From positions 62,001-126,000 of the forward strand of contig NZ_JASISU010000001.1 of assembly GCF_030063285.1 (NCBI RefSeq): a stretch of 64,000 bases of DNA, given 5' to 3'. This stretch comes from Pseudarthrobacter sp. PS3-L1. GTDB lineage: Bacteria > Actinomycetota > Actinomycetes > Actinomycetales > Micrococcaceae. The position numbers and the translations under genes were made by a program. Shown in pieces: positions 25,281 through 32,250 of this stretch (within the stretch, counting starts at the first letter, position 1; each line of letters begins with the position of its first letter). The notes below the pieces were generated by a model that saw nothing but the letters and a program-made list of their open reading frames with translations, was not told the origin of the DNA and searched no databases.

Positions 25281-25310
25281 GACTGGTCGCCGGGAAGCCG
25301 GCGACCAGTC
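25281..25310 (-). terminator. Intercistronic hairpin after the binding-protein gene
   Basis: A perfect 13-bp stem (25281-25293 with 25298-25310) closes a GAAG-type 4-base loop and no T tract follows. It sits 12 bp past the binding-protein stop and before dppB. This is the classical place for an mRNA-stabilising or partially terminating hairpin that keeps binding protein in excess over the permease. Confidence 0.8.
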
Positions 25311-25322
25311 CACCAGGAGTCG

Positions 25323-26990
25323 CTACTTGCGCGGTTCCAGCGTGGTCAGAACCAGGACAGTGGTGGGTGCGCGGACCGAGAGGGTTGCGTACGGGTTGTC
25401 TTGGGTTGGCCAGCCGGTGAAGCGGGTGTCGTTGAAAGCGCCCCATTCCGGGCCGGAGAACAGCGGGACGAGCGGAGCGACATCGTTGTACTCCTCCTGA
25501 AGCTTGTTGGCGATGTCCTTCTGCTTGGACTCGTCGGCCTCGGCCGCGAACTCCGCCAGCAAGGCATCGGCCTTGGTGTCACCGAAGCGGTGGTAGTTGT
25601 CGAAGGTCTTGGTCCCTACCGGCTTCACCGTGGCGGTGCCCATGGTGGCGTTGAAGTACTTGTACGGGTTGGGGTCGTTGGCACTCCAGACGATCCCTGA
25701 GTCGAAATCGCCGGTCTCGTAACCGGCCACGACAGCAGCCCAGTCCGGCGAATCCACCTTGGCCGTCACGCCAACCTCGGCAAGGTTCTGTGAGATGACA
25801 TTGGCCACGGACAGCCAGTCAGATGACGTCGCGCCTACGGAGATTTTGAAGTCAAATGGCTTGCCGTCCTTGAGTGTGCGCTTGCCATCGGCACCCTTGG
25901 GGTAGCCAGCCTTGTCCAGAAGGTCGTTGGCCTTTTGAACATCCAGCTTGGTCCAGGTGCAGTTGTCGCTAACCTCGTTGTTCTTCCACGTTTCGTAGTT
26001 GCCGGAGAGACCTGTGCAGTCGGCGGGCTTGGCGTAGCCGCTCATGCCGATCGTCGTGACTTGATCACGATCCACCGCCATGCTGAGCGCTTTACGGACG
26101 TCAACATCGTTGAAGGGGGCCTTGGTGGTGTTCAGTTGCCAGTTGACCATGGAACCCGTGGCTGGGAACCAGTACTGGCGGTGTTCCGGATCCTTGGAAA
26201 CGAAGGTCTTTTCAATGTTTGGGATGTACTGCGGGGCCCAGTCAACGTCGCCGTTTGCGGCGGCCAGGTTGGCGCCGTCATTGCCCGCAAAAGCAAGCAT
26301 CTTGATTCCGGCAATCTTCTGCTTTTCCGGCTGCCAGTAGTTGGGGTTCTTGGTCAGCACGAAGGACTGGGCCTGGAAGCTGTCCACCTCGGTGTACGGG
26401 CCGGTGCCAACAGGATTCGCGTTGGCGTCCTTGTCCGGGTCGGCTAGCACCGACCAGACGTGCTTTGGCAGGATGCTGAGCTGTCCGACCTCGTAGAGGG
26501 CAGGTGACCATGGCTTGTTGAAATTGAACGTGACCTTGTTTCCATCGGCGGTCACTGCGTCCAGGTACTCGAAGCCGCCCTTTAGTTTCTTTTGCAGCTC
26601 GAAGCTGTACGCGACGTCGTCGGCCACCAGCGGCTGACCATCGGACCACTTCACGCCGTCGCGGAGGGTGAAGGTGAGGGACTTGCCGTCTGCGGCAGCG
26701 TTCCATTCCGTGGCGAGCCACGGCGTGGTGTCACCCTTGGCTGGGTTGAAGATCAGCAGCGATTCGTAGATCGACTGCTGAACCATGGGGTTCACGGTGG
26801 GCGCAAAAGGGTTGAAGTTCTGCACGAACGTTCCCATATCCTCACGCGGAATGGTCAGGAAGGCGTTCGCCCCAGGGTCGGTGCCCGCGGAGTTATTTAC
26901 AGTTGCCGTGCAGCCGGTCAGCAGCATTGCGCTCACGGCCAGTCCAGCCGCGGCGATGCGGGCAGACCTCAGGAATCGGGGTTGTGTCAT
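25323..26990 (-). CDS. Family-5 solute-binding lipoprotein
   Basis: 555 residues. The lipoprotein signal peptide has lipobox LLTGC (Cys27). Family-5 (peptide/oligosaccharide) features: QSIYESLLIFNP, TFTLRDGVKWSDGQPLVADD, GTGPYTEVDSF, and AFNDVDVRKALSMAVDR-like FNDVDVRKALSMAVDRDQV. Such proteins bind peptides, but many soil and thermophile members bind oligosaccharides. Linkage to LacI and two GH32 genes points to fructan oligosaccharides or difructose anhydrides. The gene lies between the LacI gene and the hairpin-dppB region. Confidence 0.93.
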   Translation of the reverse strand: MTQPRFLRSARIAAAGLAVSAMLLTGCTATVNNSAGTDPGANAFLTIPREDMGTFVQNFNPFAPTVNPMVQQSIYESLLIFNPAKGDTTPWLATEWNAAADGKSLTFTLRDGVKWSDGQPLVADDVAYSFELQKKLKGGFEYLDAVTADGNKVTFNFNKPWSPALYEVGQLSILPKHVWSVLADPDKDANANPVGTGPYTEVDSFQAQSFVLTKNPNYWQPEKQKIAGIKMLAFAGNDGANLAAANGDVDWAPQYIPNIEKTFVSKDPEHRQYWFPATGSMVNWQLNTTKAPFNDVDVRKALSMAVDRDQVTTIGMSGYAKPADCTGLSGNYETWKNNEVSDNCTWTKLDVQKANDLLDKAGYPKGADGKRTLKDGKPFDFKISVGATSSDWLSVANVISQNLAEVGVTAKVDSPDWAAVVAGYETGDFDSGIVWSANDPNPYKYFNATMGTATVKPVGTKTFDNYHRFGDTKADALLAEFAAEADESKQKDIANKLQEEYNDVAPLVPLFSGPEWGAFNDTRFTGWPTQDNPYATLSVRAPTTVLVLTTLEPRK

Positions 26991-27069
26991 GATGGTTATC
27001 TCTTTCCTATCTTCATCAGCAAGGTGAAGGGGTGGGTAAGGGTTAGCTCTTCGAAGCTTGATTTCGCGG

Positions 27070-28140
27070 TCAGACCGAAGAGCGTTCTAGCAGCGGACAG
27101 TCGACCAGTTGCTGATCGGCAATGATCGGCTGTCCTGCTGTAAGAGCGGCGAGCGTCTGGACTCCCAGAGCGCCCATTTTTTCGAACGGCAATGCAACAG
27201 TGGTCAGCTTTGGCCTGAGGTAGGCGGCAATGAGCTCCTGGTTGTCGAAGCCGATCACGGCAATGTCTCCGGGGATGGTTAGTCCCCGTTCCTTGATAGC
27301 GTCGTATGCGCCCATCGCCATGCGGTCATTGAGGCAGAACAGTGCAGTTGGCCTTAGTTCCTCCTGATAGCGGTCCAGGATGTGGCAAGCCGCCTCATAG
27401 CCACCATCCGCCGTCGCATGCCCGGAGACCACCAACTCTGGATCCAGTTTCAGCCCGGCCGCTGCGAGTGCTTCCTGCGCACCCTCCAAACGCCCGACGG
27501 CAGCAGGGATGTCCGGATCCAAATTGATGACTCCGATCCTGCTGTGGCCAGCCTGGAGTAAACGATTGATGGCCACCCTGCCGCCCGAGCGCTCGTCCGG
27601 GACAATCGAGGGCAGGCTCCCGTCCGCATCGAAACAATTGATCAGGACAGTGGGAACCTCGTGGGCGCTCTTCGGAACATGGACGCCGCGGTGGTAGGTT
27701 GCCGCGTACAAGAGTCCCTCAACGCGTTGTTCCAACAGCTTCTCGGTTGCTGCATCTTCCAGACCCCGGTTGGGCCCTACGGCATCGGCTTGGTCGGAGG
27801 GTGCGATGAGCAGAAACCTGCGGTCAAGCCAGGCCTGATCCTGGGCGCCTTTGATGATGTCCACGGCGAATGGGGCCGTCACGATCTCCGTGACGAGTCC
27901 GTACCAATCACTGCGTTGGGAAGCCAGCGCGCGGGCTCCCGCGTTCGGACGATAACTCAGTGCTTGCGCGGACTCGTTGATGCGGGTGCGCGTTTCCTCT
28001 GAGATGCTGGCGTTTTCACGGTTGCTCAGCACGAACGAGACAGCCGTGCGGGAGACGCCGGCATGCTTGGCGACGTCACTCATGGTGACACCCCGCTGGC
28101 GTGTGGACCCAACGTTGTTCGTGGTGGTGGTCTTCGCCAT
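27070..28140 (-). CDS. LacI-family regulator of the fructan operon
   Basis: 356 residues. An N-terminal helix-turn-helix (VTMSDVAKHAGVSRTAVSFV) and hinge are followed by a periplasmic-binding-protein-like sensor domain (VIGFDNQELIAAYLRPKLTT). It is the first gene of the minus-strand cluster, 80 bp before the binding-protein gene, so it may be co-transcribed with it. Repeated CGCGTTACTT boxes upstream are candidate auto-regulatory sites. A fructose-derived effector is likely by context. Confidence 0.93.
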   Translation of the reverse strand: MAKTTTTNNVGSTRQRGVTMSDVAKHAGVSRTAVSFVLSNRENASISEETRTRINESAQALSYRPNAGARALASQRSDWYGLVTEIVTAPFAVDIIKGAQDQAWLDRRFLLIAPSDQADAVGPNRGLEDAATEKLLEQRVEGLLYAATYHRGVHVPKSAHEVPTVLINCFDADGSLPSIVPDERSGGRVAINRLLQAGHSRIGVINLDPDIPAAVGRLEGAQEALAAAGLKLDPELVVSGHATADGGYEAACHILDRYQEELRPTALFCLNDRMAMGAYDAIKERGLTIPGDIAVIGFDNQELIAAYLRPKLTTVALPFEKMGALGVQTLAALTAGQPIIADQQLVDCPLLERSSV

Positions 28141-28184
28141 TGAATACTCCGGAGTTCGTCGTTAGTACGACCGTGGGGATAACC

Positions 28185-28226
28185 CGCGTTACTTGTGTCG
28201 CGTGAGTCACATTACGCGCGTTACTT
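28185..28226. promoter_or_regulatory. Candidate LacI operator region
   Basis: CGCGTTACTT occurs at 28185-28194 and again at 28217-28226, 32 bp apart (about three helical turns). The second copy overlaps a near-palindrome centred on ACGCGCGT (28212-28223), with the CG-rich core usual for LacI operators. It lies 45-86 bp before the regulator start codon. Confidence 0.55.
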
Positions 28227-28412
28227 TCTCGCTGTCAAGGGGGTGCTGGGGTTCACTCCGAATGTGAATGCAGCCGGGTAATTACGTCGGCGCTCGTCCT
28301 GGTCCGGAGCGCCCGTGCATGCTCCGCTGTGGACTCTGGTGTCCCGTTCTTGCCTGTGACGGAACGGTGTGGATCCCTGCGGTGGGGGATGGGGTGTGCA
28401 TCCAGGGAGTTC

Positions 28413-28778
28413 CTAGTGGGGGAGGAAGGCGTACACGCGGCGGACGCAACTCCCGGCAATCATGATCGGGTTCCCTCGCAGCATGCCGCGGGTAAGGGTC
28501 GTGATGTAGAACTTTCTGTACTTTTTTGAGGGACCGAAAATTGCCATGATTTTTCCTCGTTTCAGCTCCTCTTCCTCCCCTACCTCGCTGCGTATCCACT
28601 GCTCCCCAGCGGTGTAGTCGATTCGTTGGATGCGTGGATGGGTGATCGTCGCGTCGTAGAAAGAATCATTTGTTGAGGTGTAGAGATATTCGGCCTGGGC
28701 AGGATCATCTGCATCGGGGACAAAAAACACTTTTGGTGTGAAGGGGCTGTTAAAGAAGTCGCTATTGGTGGAGGACAT
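28413..28778 (-). CDS. Hypothetical protein
   Basis: 121 residues from ATG 28778 (MSSTNSDFFNSPFTPKVFFV), continuing with PDADDPAQAEYLYTSTNDSF, EQWIRSEVGEEEELKRGKIM and a basic C-terminal part FGPSKKYRKFYITTLTRGML. The amino-acid composition is convincing for a folded soluble protein, but I know no family. The frame could extend to 28898; that part is less protein-like. Base composition is somewhat AT-richer than its neighbours, so it may be acquired. Confidence 0.5.
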   Translation of the reverse strand: MSSTNSDFFNSPFTPKVFFVPDADDPAQAEYLYTSTNDSFYDATITHPRIQRIDYTAGEQWIRSEVGEEEELKRGKIMAIFGPSKKYRKFYITTLTRGMLRGNPIMIAGSCVRRVYAFLPH

Positions 28779-28931
28779 GGCCCCAACGTAGACCCATGGG
28801 CCCAAGGTGCGTAGAGCACACGGACCCTGGTGAGGGACTACACCGTATTTGTGGAAGCCGTTGCCCGCGGGGATGGGACTCGGCTTTGGCAGGCTCACGC
28901 ATCACTGTCATGGGCGTTTTGCCGGGAGTCC

Positions 28932-29570
28932 TCAGGCGTGGCGTGCGCGGTCTGCGCCGGCGATTGCTGAACTGCCCAGATCACTGCCCTGGGTGGGCGC
29001 TCCTGCGGTGAGGGCCCTAACCCATTCATCGGCGTCCGAAACCCTCGCCCAGCTGGAGTTCAGTAGCGTCATCAGTGTTTGGTGGACGGTTTTTGCGTCG
29101 GCAAATCCTGCGTCGTTGGCGATGTTGATAGCGCCTGTCGCATCTGAGATGACCTCCGTGGTGAATCCGAGGAACTCTGCATCAACAGCTGAGGCAAGGA
29201 TGCAGTTATTGCTCATGTATCCGACGAGGGTCACCGTGTCTACGTCCTTGCTACGAAGCCAGTCCGTGAGGTCAGTACCCGCGTAGACGGAGCTGTACTG
29301 CTTCGTCAGGTGCTTCCAGGACTCAGTGGTTCGTTCCTCCACCTCTGGGTGCACAGCAAATTCGGGTGTGTTCGGATCAAAAATAGGAGCACCTTCTCCG
29401 GCAGTGTGCTGAACCGCCACGACTGGAATACCAGCAGAAGTGGCCGCATCAATAACCTCGGTGATCTTCGCGAGAGATTTCTCTTTGGCGGGAAAATGAA
29501 TCTCCAATGGGCCACTGAAGTACTGCTGCTGGATATCGACAATGACGAGCGCGCGCTTGGGTGTAGCCAC
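28932..29570 (-). CDS. Isochorismatase-family cysteine hydrolase
   Basis: 212 residues from GTG 29570, which has GGAGAGAAG upstream. Catalytic triad by family pattern: Asp12 in VIVDIQQQYF, Lys90 in HLTKQYSS, Cys123 in VGYMSNNCILASA. The family hydrolyses isochorismate, nicotinamide or other amides/esters; the NNC form occurs in many uncharacterised cysteine hydrolases. The longer open frame to 29747 is not conserved. No functional partner is evident nearby. Confidence 0.85.
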   Translation of the reverse strand: MATPKRALVIVDIQQQYFSGPLEIHFPAKEKSLAKITEVIDAATSAGIPVVAVQHTAGEGAPIFDPNTPEFAVHPEVEERTTESWKHLTKQYSSVYAGTDLTDWLRSKDVDTVTLVGYMSNNCILASAVDAEFLGFTTEVISDATGAINIANDAGFADAKTVHQTLMTLLNSSWARVSDADEWVRALTAGAPTQGSDLGSSAIAGADRARHA

Positions 29571-29859
29571 AGTGATCTTCTCTCCTGGGTTTGTAGTAGC
29601 CGGAAGGGCTCCTGGGATCAATCTTCCAACGCGCGGCACAGGCAACGCCAGTGGCACAAAAGATGGAGGACCGAAGTGTTCCCTGGCCTGCACCAAGTCG
29701 CCGGTTACGTGAAGGAACAGCCCTGCCTGTAGGCCAGGGACCCCCAACCGGTCAACGGCCGAGGTATGGCCAGGGCGAACCGACAGTGAGAGCCACTGGC
29801 TCCGAAAACTGCGTCGGCCCGCCCCTCCACGGGTTGTTCAGGGTCATCACGGGGTGGTG

Positions 29860-31020
29860 TTACCCCTGCAACGGCGGGTGCGGGTATGCCGCGTCCCGCT
29901 TCTGGAATTCCAGGACGTCCGGGTTGCGGATCACTCCGTCCCGGATTTCGATGGCACGGGCAACCGTCTCGTTTTCCGCCCATGCATCCGGCCCGGCGAG
30001 GACACTCTCGAGGAACGGCAGCAACGCCTGGCTGATCTCCCACGTTGCGGAGTTCCATAGGTAGGAAGGGCTGTGGTCCACCGCGTAGTAGTTGGTGTGC
30101 TCTCCCACGGTCACCATCGGGTTGGTGAAGGTGGTGGAGTGTGCCCAGCTGAAGCCCATGCCGTCATCACACGAGACGTCGACAATCAGGCTGTTCGGAT
30201 AGAAAGCGGAAAGGTCCTCGGTTCGCAGGTAAATCAGCGGATTATTCGGATCCTGCAGGGTGCAGTTGACCACAATGTCGTTCTCCGCAAGGAAAGGCGC
30301 CAGCGGTACCCGGCCCTTGTCGGTGATGACTTGGCTCTGGAAAGGAGCCTCGGCGTCGTGGTCGAACTGCACAATGTTCACCGAGTGGATCGGAGCACCG
30401 ACTGCCGCCACTCCACGGTTGGTCAGCACCTGGACATCGTGGATGCCCTGGGCGTTGAGCGCTGTGACTGCACCTCGTGCAGTCGCCCCGAACCCGATCA
30501 CCACGGCGCTGAGCCGGCGGCCGTAGTCGCCGGTGGACCCGGTCAGTGCCAGCGCATGAAGCACTGAGCAGTAGCCTGCCAGTTCATTGTTCTTGTGGAA
30601 AACGTGGAGGCCGAAACCGCCGTCGCTGGCCCAGTGGTTCATGGCTTCAAATGCAATGAGGGTCAGCTTCTTGTCGATGGCCAACTGGGTGATCTCGCGG
30701 TCCTGGACGCAGTGCGGCCAGCCCCAGAGGATCTGTCCGTCCCGCAGTTCCTCTAGGTCAGCAGGTTGCGGCTTGGGCAGGAGGACGACGTCGGCCCGCG
30801 CCAGAACCTCCGCCCGCGGTTCGATGGAACCCACCAGGGGAGCAAGGTCGGCGTCGGACATGCCGAATCTCAGCCCGTATCCCTCCTCGAGGATGATGCT
30901 TTTGCGGGTCTCTGGATCGATCCGCTCAAAGTGCCGAGGGTGGATCGGTAGCCGTAATTCGTCCGGCTTGCGGGTAGTTGCCAGGACCCCCAGGGTAAAT
31001 TGCTTTCCGGGTTCAGTCAT
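29860..31020 (-). CDS. N5-(carboxyethyl)ornithine synthase-like / alanine dehydrogenase-PNT family protein
   Basis: 386 residues. N-terminal AlaDH/PNT substrate domain (KPDELRLPIHPRHFERIDPE, ILEEGYGLRFG, DVVLLPKPQP) and a central NAD(P)-binding Rossmann segment (LSAVVIGFGATARGAVTALN). It matches the branch annotated as N5-(carboxyethyl)ornithine synthase, an opine-type reductive condensation of a keto acid with an amino acid. The true substrate in actinobacteria is unclear. Its ATG overlaps the stop of a 46-residue Lys-rich protein gene (ATGA), so the two are co-translated. Confidence 0.78.
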   Translation of the reverse strand: MTEPGKQFTLGVLATTRKPDELRLPIHPRHFERIDPETRKSIILEEGYGLRFGMSDADLAPLVGSIEPRAEVLARADVVLLPKPQPADLEELRDGQILWGWPHCVQDREITQLAIDKKLTLIAFEAMNHWASDGGFGLHVFHKNNELAGYCSVLHALALTGSTGDYGRRLSAVVIGFGATARGAVTALNAQGIHDVQVLTNRGVAAVGAPIHSVNIVQFDHDAEAPFQSQVITDKGRVPLAPFLAENDIVVNCTLQDPNNPLIYLRTEDLSAFYPNSLIVDVSCDDGMGFSWAHSTTFTNPMVTVGEHTNYYAVDHSPSYLWNSATWEISQALLPFLESVLAGPDAWAENETVARAIEIRDGVIRNPDVLEFQKRDAAYPHPPLQG

Positions 31021-31157
31021 TTTTTCTTGGCAGACTTGCCAGCGGAGGTATCGATGGAGCTAGCCGGCGCAGCCGCGGCCCTCTTGTCGGCGCGCTTTTC
31101 CTTGATGGACTTTCCGGCTTTTTTGGATGCTGCTTGACGCGGTGACTTATCAGCCAT
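31017..31157 (-). CDS. 46-residue Lys/Ala-rich small protein
   Basis: Starts MADKSPRQAASKKAGKSIKE and ends SAGKSAKKK. GAGGAG lies before the ATG at a good distance. Small basic proteins with this pattern (M-A-x-K-S-P-R-x-A-A-S-K) are conserved across actinobacteria as unknowns. It is probably disordered and may bind nucleic acid, which is only inferred from charge. Its stop overlaps the start of the opine-synthase-like gene. It is too short for normal ORF cut-offs. Confidence 0.8.
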   Translation of the reverse strand: MADKSPRQAASKKAGKSIKEKRADKRAAAAPASSIDTSAGKSAKKK

Positions 31158-31318
31158 GGTTGCTCCTCTGGCGGGACCGAAGGGGTCCCTGACTTCGAAC
31201 CCTACACCTGGCTACCTAACGGTCCGGTGGAGCGCACGGTGCTGCGGAGAACCAGTGGCCAATCGCGGGTGGAGGGCGGGCACGAGGCTTGAGGAGTGTG
31301 CCGAAAGCGGCAAGATGG

Positions 31319-31389
31319 AGCGGCTGACGGGAATCGAACCCGCGTATCAAGCTTGGGAAGCTAGCGCTCTACCATTGAGCTACAGCCGC
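31319..31389 (-). tRNA. tRNA-Gly (anticodon CCC)
   Basis: A cloverleaf can be folded: acceptor GCGGCTG with CAGCCGC, D arm GCTC...GAGC, anticodon loop TTCCCAA giving CCC, T arm CGGGT-TCGATTC-CCG, discriminator T. No CCA is encoded. The anticodon stem CTAGC/GCTTG contains one T-T mismatch at positions 28-42. It reads GGG glycine codons, frequent in this GC-rich genome. Confidence 0.93.
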
Positions 31390-31740
31390 AGCGGGACCGT
31401 CCAATAAAGTGGGCGGTAATCCCTGCGAAACAACGAGATTTACATTACCCCAGTCCGGGGCCTTCCCCGAACAGCAGCTCCCAGAGGTCAGGGAATGTCC
31501 GCGGAAGCGCGTGGTGGCAATCTGTTGCGGAAGGTTCCACCCGCCACTGCTCATAGCGCGCCTTTTGCCGTCAATATGGCGTGCGGGTAACAGCACGGAG
31601 ACCATCGGGTAACTCTTCGATAAAGGACGCCTCGGTGGCTGGAGACGTGCTGGTCTGGGCCGATATCCTGAAACGAGTCAGAAGCGCTCGGGGGATGCGG
31701 CCTTTGTCAGTACATTTTCCCGACGCGAATTGAGGATGCC
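31390..31740. other. 351-bp intergenic region upstream of tRNA-Gly
   Basis: Contains the tRNA promoter region (minus) and the leader of the plus-strand SRPBCC gene (TGAGGATGCC ribosome-binding site at its end). No att-like repeat of the tRNA 3' end and no integrase were seen. No gene is called. Confidence 0.5.
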
Positions 31741-32184
31741 ATGGCTATGGTGGAGCACGAAGTGCTTGTCCACTGCGACGCCATGACTGTTTATTCCTAT
31801 CTTCTGGACGGAACAAACCTCCCCCAGTGGCGCGAGGGTGTACGGAGCTGTCACCTCAGTGCCGGAGTCGCAGGAGGTGCTGGAGCCCGGTACCAGGTCC
31901 TGCTGACAGGACCCGGCGGGCGGGCTGTTGCCGGCGACTTTGAAGTAACACGGGCACGGCCTGGCGCCGAGATAGAGATGAACATCCTGGCTGGCCCTGT
32001 TCGGCCCAAGGGCGGGTACTACTTCAGTACCGAAGGCAACAACACCCGGGTCCGCTACGCCCTCGAATACCACCCCCGTGGACTCATGAGCCTTTTCGGC
32101 GGTGCGGTGCAGCGCGGACTCAAAACCGAAGTCGAGCAGCTGTCCCGCCTGAAGGACGTCCTGGACCGGCACCAGGTCCGCTGA
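31741..32184 (+). CDS. SRPBCC / START-like fold protein
   Basis: 147 residues. An N-terminal VEHEVLVHCDAMTVYSYLLD, then LPQWREGVRSCHLSAGVAGG and a central beta sheet, follow the polyketide cyclase/SRPBCC pattern of a helix-grip fold with an internal ligand cavity. The long C-terminal helix is GAVQRGLKTEVEQLSRLKDV. Ligand is unknown. It stands alone, convergent with the secreted CAP gene. Confidence 0.8.
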   Translation: MAMVEHEVLVHCDAMTVYSYLLDGTNLPQWREGVRSCHLSAGVAGGAGARYQVLLTGPGGRAVAGDFEVTRARPGAEIEMNILAGPVRPKGGYYFSTEGNNTRVRYALEYHPRGLMSLFGGAVQRGLKTEVEQLSRLKDVLDRHQVR

Positions 32185-32250
32185 GGAACCGGTGGGCCTT
32201 CCGCGCAGGCGGAGGCCGAGTCCGTCGCGGTATTCGCCTCCGCCAAACTG

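Noticed and set aside
25185..25313. Upstream extension of the DppB-like permease
   Set aside because: Would translate through the 13-bp hairpin; GTG 25184 has a strong ribosome-binding site and the normal DppB N-terminus.
29860..31020. Opine-synthase-like gene as the biosynthetic partner of the 51.6 kb transporter operon
   Set aside because: It lies 20 kb away, belongs to the AlaDH/PNT-type family rather than CntM-type opine dehydrogenases, and no nicotianamine-synthase-like gene is present.
31319..31389. tRNA-Gly as the integration site of an island
   Set aside because: No integrase and no repeated tRNA 3' end found on either side.
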